From positions 23,459,844 through 23,523,843 of the forward strand of contig OX421496.1 in NCBI GenBank assembly GCA_949126835.1: 64,000 nt of DNA. The letters are read 5' to 3'. Position numbers and translations under genes: made by a program. The DNA is from Anisus vortex (taxonomy: Eukaryota > Mollusca > Gastropoda > Planorbidae). The notes beneath the pieces are model-generated. The model worked only from the letters and a program-made list of their open reading frames with translations. It searched no databases and was not told the DNA's origin. Every line of letters starts with the position of its first letter. Positions within the stretch are counted from its first letter, which is position 1. This document shows positions 59,660 through 64,000 of the stretch, piece after piece.

Positions 59660-60930
59660 TCATGTCGTCATCATATTCTGAACATCCTGGTTGGCACGTT
59701 CGACTGAACCTTGGCTTTGACTATGCATTTTTTCCCGTGAACTAGTTTCAGTTTAGGCCACATGTTCTTTTGATCATTTATAACATGATTTGCAAATTCT
59801 CTTCCATTAACTGATTGGGATTAGACAATTTGGTCTGACATGGCTTGGATAAGCGGAGATAGGCCAACAATGTAATGATTTCCTCGGTGACATTTACTTT
59901 GTAGCTCATTTTCCATCCGTGTACGACCTACACCACCCACATGTATAATTTTCAAGTGAGTATTATTTAGCAAGTCGAATAACTCTTCTGTGTGCAAATA
60001 TATATATATAGCAAAATAATGCTATTGTCTTTTTTTTTTACTGGTACAATAAGTTTTTCTTTGCCGTCAACTTCATTAAAGCTATACTTTCTCAGTCAAC
60101 GATAGTCAACACTTTGTTTTTTTTTTTTTGCTTTGCTTTAACCTGGTGAACGTCCTCTGGAAGAGCACAGTATTTGTCTCTGCTGAGGCTCCAGCTATTA
60201 ATAGCTTTTTCTTGCAGTAACGTATTCAAAGTATCTAAGAACATAGTTTTCATATCAAATTATCGTCACAGCATATCACTGTCCTTGCTACAAAATGCAA
60301 TCCACCATCACACCGGAACCAACAGCGTGCCTCCTACCGAACAGTCTTGCATCAGCCAGGGATTTCCAGCCCAGCCACTTCGGGAAGTGGCCGAACTTCG
60401 AGCTTTAGCCGTAACATCAATAATTATCAAACACTTTCAAACCCCTCCCTCCCCCTTTCTATTTTGGGTAACCCTATTTTGTTAGAGTCCCCTTAATATG
60501 CTGACGTTTGTGGTTTTTATTCGCATTTAAAAAACATTTGTGGGGATCTTCCGCGTGCCATTGAAAATCGCTCTGCGTGCCATGTGTGGCATGCGTTTCA
60601 AAAGTTGCCGACTTCTGCATTAGAGTGCTAATGTGTAGGGAACCCCCGTAGGCCTCAGTTGTGTAGCCAGGTTTTGGTGCTGGGGGAGGGGGCGAACTTT
60701 TAGGAAAAAGGCCCCGCTTTTAGCACTTTTTCTAGATTAACAGATGAACTAAAAATTCGTACGTATCAAGTCTTACAAGAATACACTGTGCATCGGGGTA
60801 GGCTACGTACGCTGTGTATTAGGCCTACTGCATTGTTTTTTACGATTCTTTTCCGAGAAACTTTTACTGGCGGAAAATTCTTCAAAATTGATTGATAGGC
60901 CCTACTGCTGATTATTAGGCTGCACATATA
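59660..60930. other. Repeat-derived, no gene recognised
   Basis: 60540-60625 carries CGTGCCATTGAAAATCGCTC and GTTGCCGACTTCTGCATTAG, a known-looking hAT terminus. 60655-60715 carries GTGTAGCCAGGTTTTGGTGC, another. Otherwise AT-rich. Confidence 0.4.
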
Positions 60931-60937
60931 TTATTAA

Positions 60938-61060
60938 GAAATTAGAACGAATTCAGAAAAGAGCTGCAAGGTTCATTACTAGCAAATATTTAAAACTGAC
61001 AAAGTTACCCCAATAGTTACATCTCTAAAGCTAGAAACTCTAGAACAGGTGTGGCAACCT
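60938..61060 (+). mobile_element. LINE RT C-terminal fragment
   Basis: Plus strand encodes KLERIQKRAARFITSKY followed, after a shift, by TPIVTSLKLETLEQ, typical of the CR1/L2 RT end. Confidence 0.75.
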
Positions 61061-61379
61061 AAGGCACTCTTGAAAAAAGTTGCCACGAAGAGTGATTTTT
61101 AGTGGCACGCGATTTACATACAAGAAGGAGAGTTTTAAAGGCAAACTCTGCAGGTCGAGTGCTTTTCTCAACTGCTGGGCATTCACTCTACTTTCAGCTT
61201 TTGGTTAAACTTACAACTGTTAGCCAAGAGCACTCATTGACAAGGCGCTCATCAATTAATACGGACTAATTACATTTAAAAATAGTTTTTACGCTCCTCT
61301 TTTTTAAAAAAGCATAAATATTACCTAATGAATTCTAAAAGATTTGATTTATTATTGTATTAAATATAAGAGGATTACA

Positions 61380-63990
61380 TACTAGCAATACATTATGTAA
61401 CTGTTGATAGTGTAATTATTAATGTTCAAAATCGACTATTATGCAGGAAATGTTTATTTACTAATGTTTAACGTAAATTAATTGTACAACTCTAATTACT
61501 ATATACCACGATGCTAGATTTAAATAAATAAATATAAATGAATAAGTAATGTTAGTTATATTTGTAATCATAACTTGATTGGCATCAGTGGCGTAGCTAG
61601 GGTCATCTGCGCCCGGGGACATGACACAAAGTCTGCGCCCCCCCCCCCCCCACCCTCGGACAGATAGAATCTGGAGGCTCAATGGGCCCCCAAGAACATT
61701 TTGAAATTTTACGGTTTACATGTGTAAGGGGTGGGAGTAGGAGAAGAAGAAGAGTGAAGGAGGGGAAGAAAGGGGAAGGATCGTGGTCTGTGCAACCTTG
61801 GCCTAACCGAACCCAAGGTGACTGTCAAGTCTAAGGCTATAGCTAAACTATCCAAAATAAAATAAACACTACTACTAACTAAAACAGCACAATACAACAC
61901 AAGAGTATGACACTTAAAAGAAACAAAGATATAGAAACAAAAGCCAAAGTAACACTATAAAATCTATAACTTTATTCTACATAAAAATACTCTTAGGTCT
62001 ATAACTTCAAGGAAAATATTACAAAAAACACATCATTCTGAAACAATAAAACCAAGAAGATCCAAAGGAGTTTTCGACAGAACTTCAGTCCGGGTACTGA
62101 GCAGCATTTTGCAGTCTCCGATTTCTGTGCACAATTCGTGACCATTGACGTCAGTGTCGTAGACATTTCCAAAATCTAAGCAATTTTGACGAAGTGTATC
62201 GACATTTGTCTCAGCGAGAAGAGTTTTGACGTCTAGTAAAAATCCAAATTTGGTGTTTAGCTTTTTTAGACGTAAAAGCCGTATTGATATCTCCTGTTGG
62301 AATCTATCAATTACGCTGTTCATAACACGTGCAATTTATTCTTCTGCAGAAAGTACTGCATCTCTTGATAAATTTCCAGGCATCCTCCGATGTCGTCAAA
62401 TCCTTCTGTCAACTCCGATTCCCCAAGTTGTGCATCTTGTTTTTCCAGTCTACCGCAACCTGGCTCAAATAATCACGAATGTTGACAAGTTCTTGCTCCA
62501 GCGATTCAAGATCAGATGCTGCTTCCTTGAAATTCATAGTAGGATCCTGCAACCGTTTCTGGACACGATCAATTTTCCCAAGTATGATGTTCCAGAAATG
62601 TAACAAAACTAGGAAGTTAACGTTTAATATACCTGCCAGCAAAGTTTCTGCATCACTTCTGGTGTCAGGCGTCATAGTTGCATCTTCTGATAATTTTTCC
62701 AACAGCCCTACTAGTTCATCCAGTTCTTCATAAACAGCTTCTGATCGTGCACTCCGTCGTGTTTCAGACTCCCTCTTCACTGTGATTGGCACAACTTTTT
62801 TTAAATTCTTACCAACGATTTGTTGAACGAGAGAAAAACAAATATAATATACTTTCAACTGTTCCAAAAAATGTGATGACAACTAGATCCTGTTTAGCTG
62901 AGTGTACTCCTGCTAAGTTTAAGCTGTGGTTGTCACAGTTGACGAACAATGCTCTGTGATTTCTGGCAGATATTTGCTGTTGAAGGCCGGATAGATGCCC
63001 AGTCATTACAGCAGCATTGTCATAACATTGTGATCGACAGTCGGCTAGAGGTATGTTATCAGATTCCAGTTTCTCTACGATAACTCTTTCAATGCTTGCT
63101 GCGTCTTTGAAATGTATCTGAACAAAACCTAAAAATGATTCTTTGATGGTTACTTTTTTAGTTTGAAAATCCACTTCCACAAATCTGATGACTTGAGAAA
63201 ACGTCCTAGATCGGGTGTTGAGTCAAGTAAGATACCGTTAAATCATATATTCGAATCGAAATTATCCAACCTGTATAATTGTTAAAACCAGATGCCACTT
63301 TCAGTATATGAAGAATAATATTTGAACCCGAACGGATCTTTGTTAAAAAAAAACATCAGCAATCCTACATTGTGGATGTGTCATTTATTTATGAGTATAA
63401 TGGCCCACCTTAATGCTCAATGGTGGCGCCAAAGTCATGCTTGCCAACTGATTTGTAATGAAGATATTTGTGGAGCTCCAAAATTCAATCTTGCAAACGT
63501 AATTGGGATACAATAGTTTACATGAAAATAAAATTAAATAATTAGTTTTAATACTCATTTTGGCGCCCCCTAACGTGGCGCCCGGGGACATATGTCCCCC
63601 CTTCTGCCCCCCCCCCCCAGCTAAGCCACTGATTGGCATCACTATTTAATCAAATTTGGAAACTTTCATTTAATTAAAGGGAGATAATTAACCCGTTTTT
63701 ATTTGCGTTAATATTTCTAAATATTTTCTATTTTCCTTTATAAAAGAAAAATAAAACGTTTAAGAATTATATCTATAAAATAAACATTTATAAAACATAG
63801 TTGAACGTTATATAAATATTATATGATTGAAGAATTATTATGTACATATTTAAACATCACATTAACTATACACTATTCATGATATTACTACGTAAATCTA
63901 CCGCTATATTGATGACATTTGCAGTGTTGCTAAGCTAGAAATTATATCTTATCAACGTTTTTACATTTGAGACATAATAACCGTTAAGGT
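61380..63990. mobile_element. Third CATAGGTT-type hAT copy, split by a nested hAT
   Basis: 61380-61584 and 63638-63990 match consecutive parts of 58140-58570 and 23100-23450 (GAAATGTTTATTTAC, AACGTAAATTA; then AATCAAATTTGGAAAC, AATTAAAGGGAGATAATTAA). The two halves become continuous when the insert at 61585-63629 and one duplication copy are removed. It may run past the window end. Confidence 0.75.
61585..63629 (-). mobile_element. hAT element with 8-bp target duplication ATTGGCAT and ZMYM1-like transposase remnant
   Basis: Flanked by ATTGGCAT (61577-61584 and ~63630-63638). Termini CAGTGGCGTAGCTAGGG and CCAGCTAAGCCACTG, with C-rich runs inside both. About 2.05 kb. The minus strand encodes transposase pieces of the ZMYM1-like (DUF4371) hAT group: 63180-62809 (QCYDNAAVMTGHLSGLQQQI, NCDNHSLNLAG), 62882-62409 and 62323-62033. 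The conserved YDNAAxMxGxxxGLQ...HxLNL catalytic-core signature is present. The N-terminal zinc finger and the C-terminal dimerisation domain are absent and there are frame shifts, so this copy is inactive. Confidence 0.9.
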
Positions 63991-64000
63991 GAAAGTTCAT

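Overview
The window is nuclear DNA of an animal, most likely a gastropod (euthyneuran) mollusc. The sequence is AT-rich, its genes are split into many exons with GT-AG introns, and about half of it is transposon-derived. The mollusc call is an inference. It rests on the two P450 genes resembling the mitochondrial CYP10-type enzymes known from pond snails, and on the retroelement and hAT mix. There are no operons, CRISPR arrays or prokaryotic signals.

Three protein-coding genes could be rebuilt end to end by joining exons across splice sites with consistent phase. (1) Positions 2130-8307, plus strand: TAF6, a TFIID/histone-fold transcription factor, 11 coding exons, 613 residues. (2) Positions 10483-19044, minus strand: a mitochondrial-clan cytochrome P450, copy A, 10 exons, 518 residues. 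(3) Positions 31494-40312, minus strand: its tandem duplicate, copy B, 10 exons, 526 residues. A and B have the same nine intron positions and phases, and both have intact reading frames and haem-binding motifs. TAF6 and copy A are convergent.

Between and beyond the genes lies repeat-rich DNA: 1-1010 (LINE tail and a 106-bp tandem repeat), 19.4-31.2 kb (LINE tails, MITEs, three hAT-type elements with exact 8-bp target duplications, a decayed uncharacterised transposon protein, an L2/CR1-type LINE end), and 41-64 kb (MITE inverted pair, scrambled RTE pieces, two LTRs in opposite orientation, a near full-length RTE LINE at about 49.2-52.4 kb, a foldback element, and a hAT transposase copy nested in an older repeat). 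No host gene was recognised after 40.3 kb.

The most striking observation is at splice sites. In TAF6 intron 2 the 3' splice site of exon 3 is the last unit of a tandem array with four upstream near-copies of itself, and each copy would lead to an immediate stop codon if used. An independent 71-bp tandem duplication carries the acceptor of exon 6 of P450 copy B, again with a stop downstream of the distal acceptor. Two further introns end in tandem arrays close to the acceptor. The last exon of the P450 pair is about 97% identical, while four other exons compared are about 78-90%, which suggests gene conversion.

All positions, percentages and repeat boundaries were worked out by eye from the sequence. 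No database search was run.
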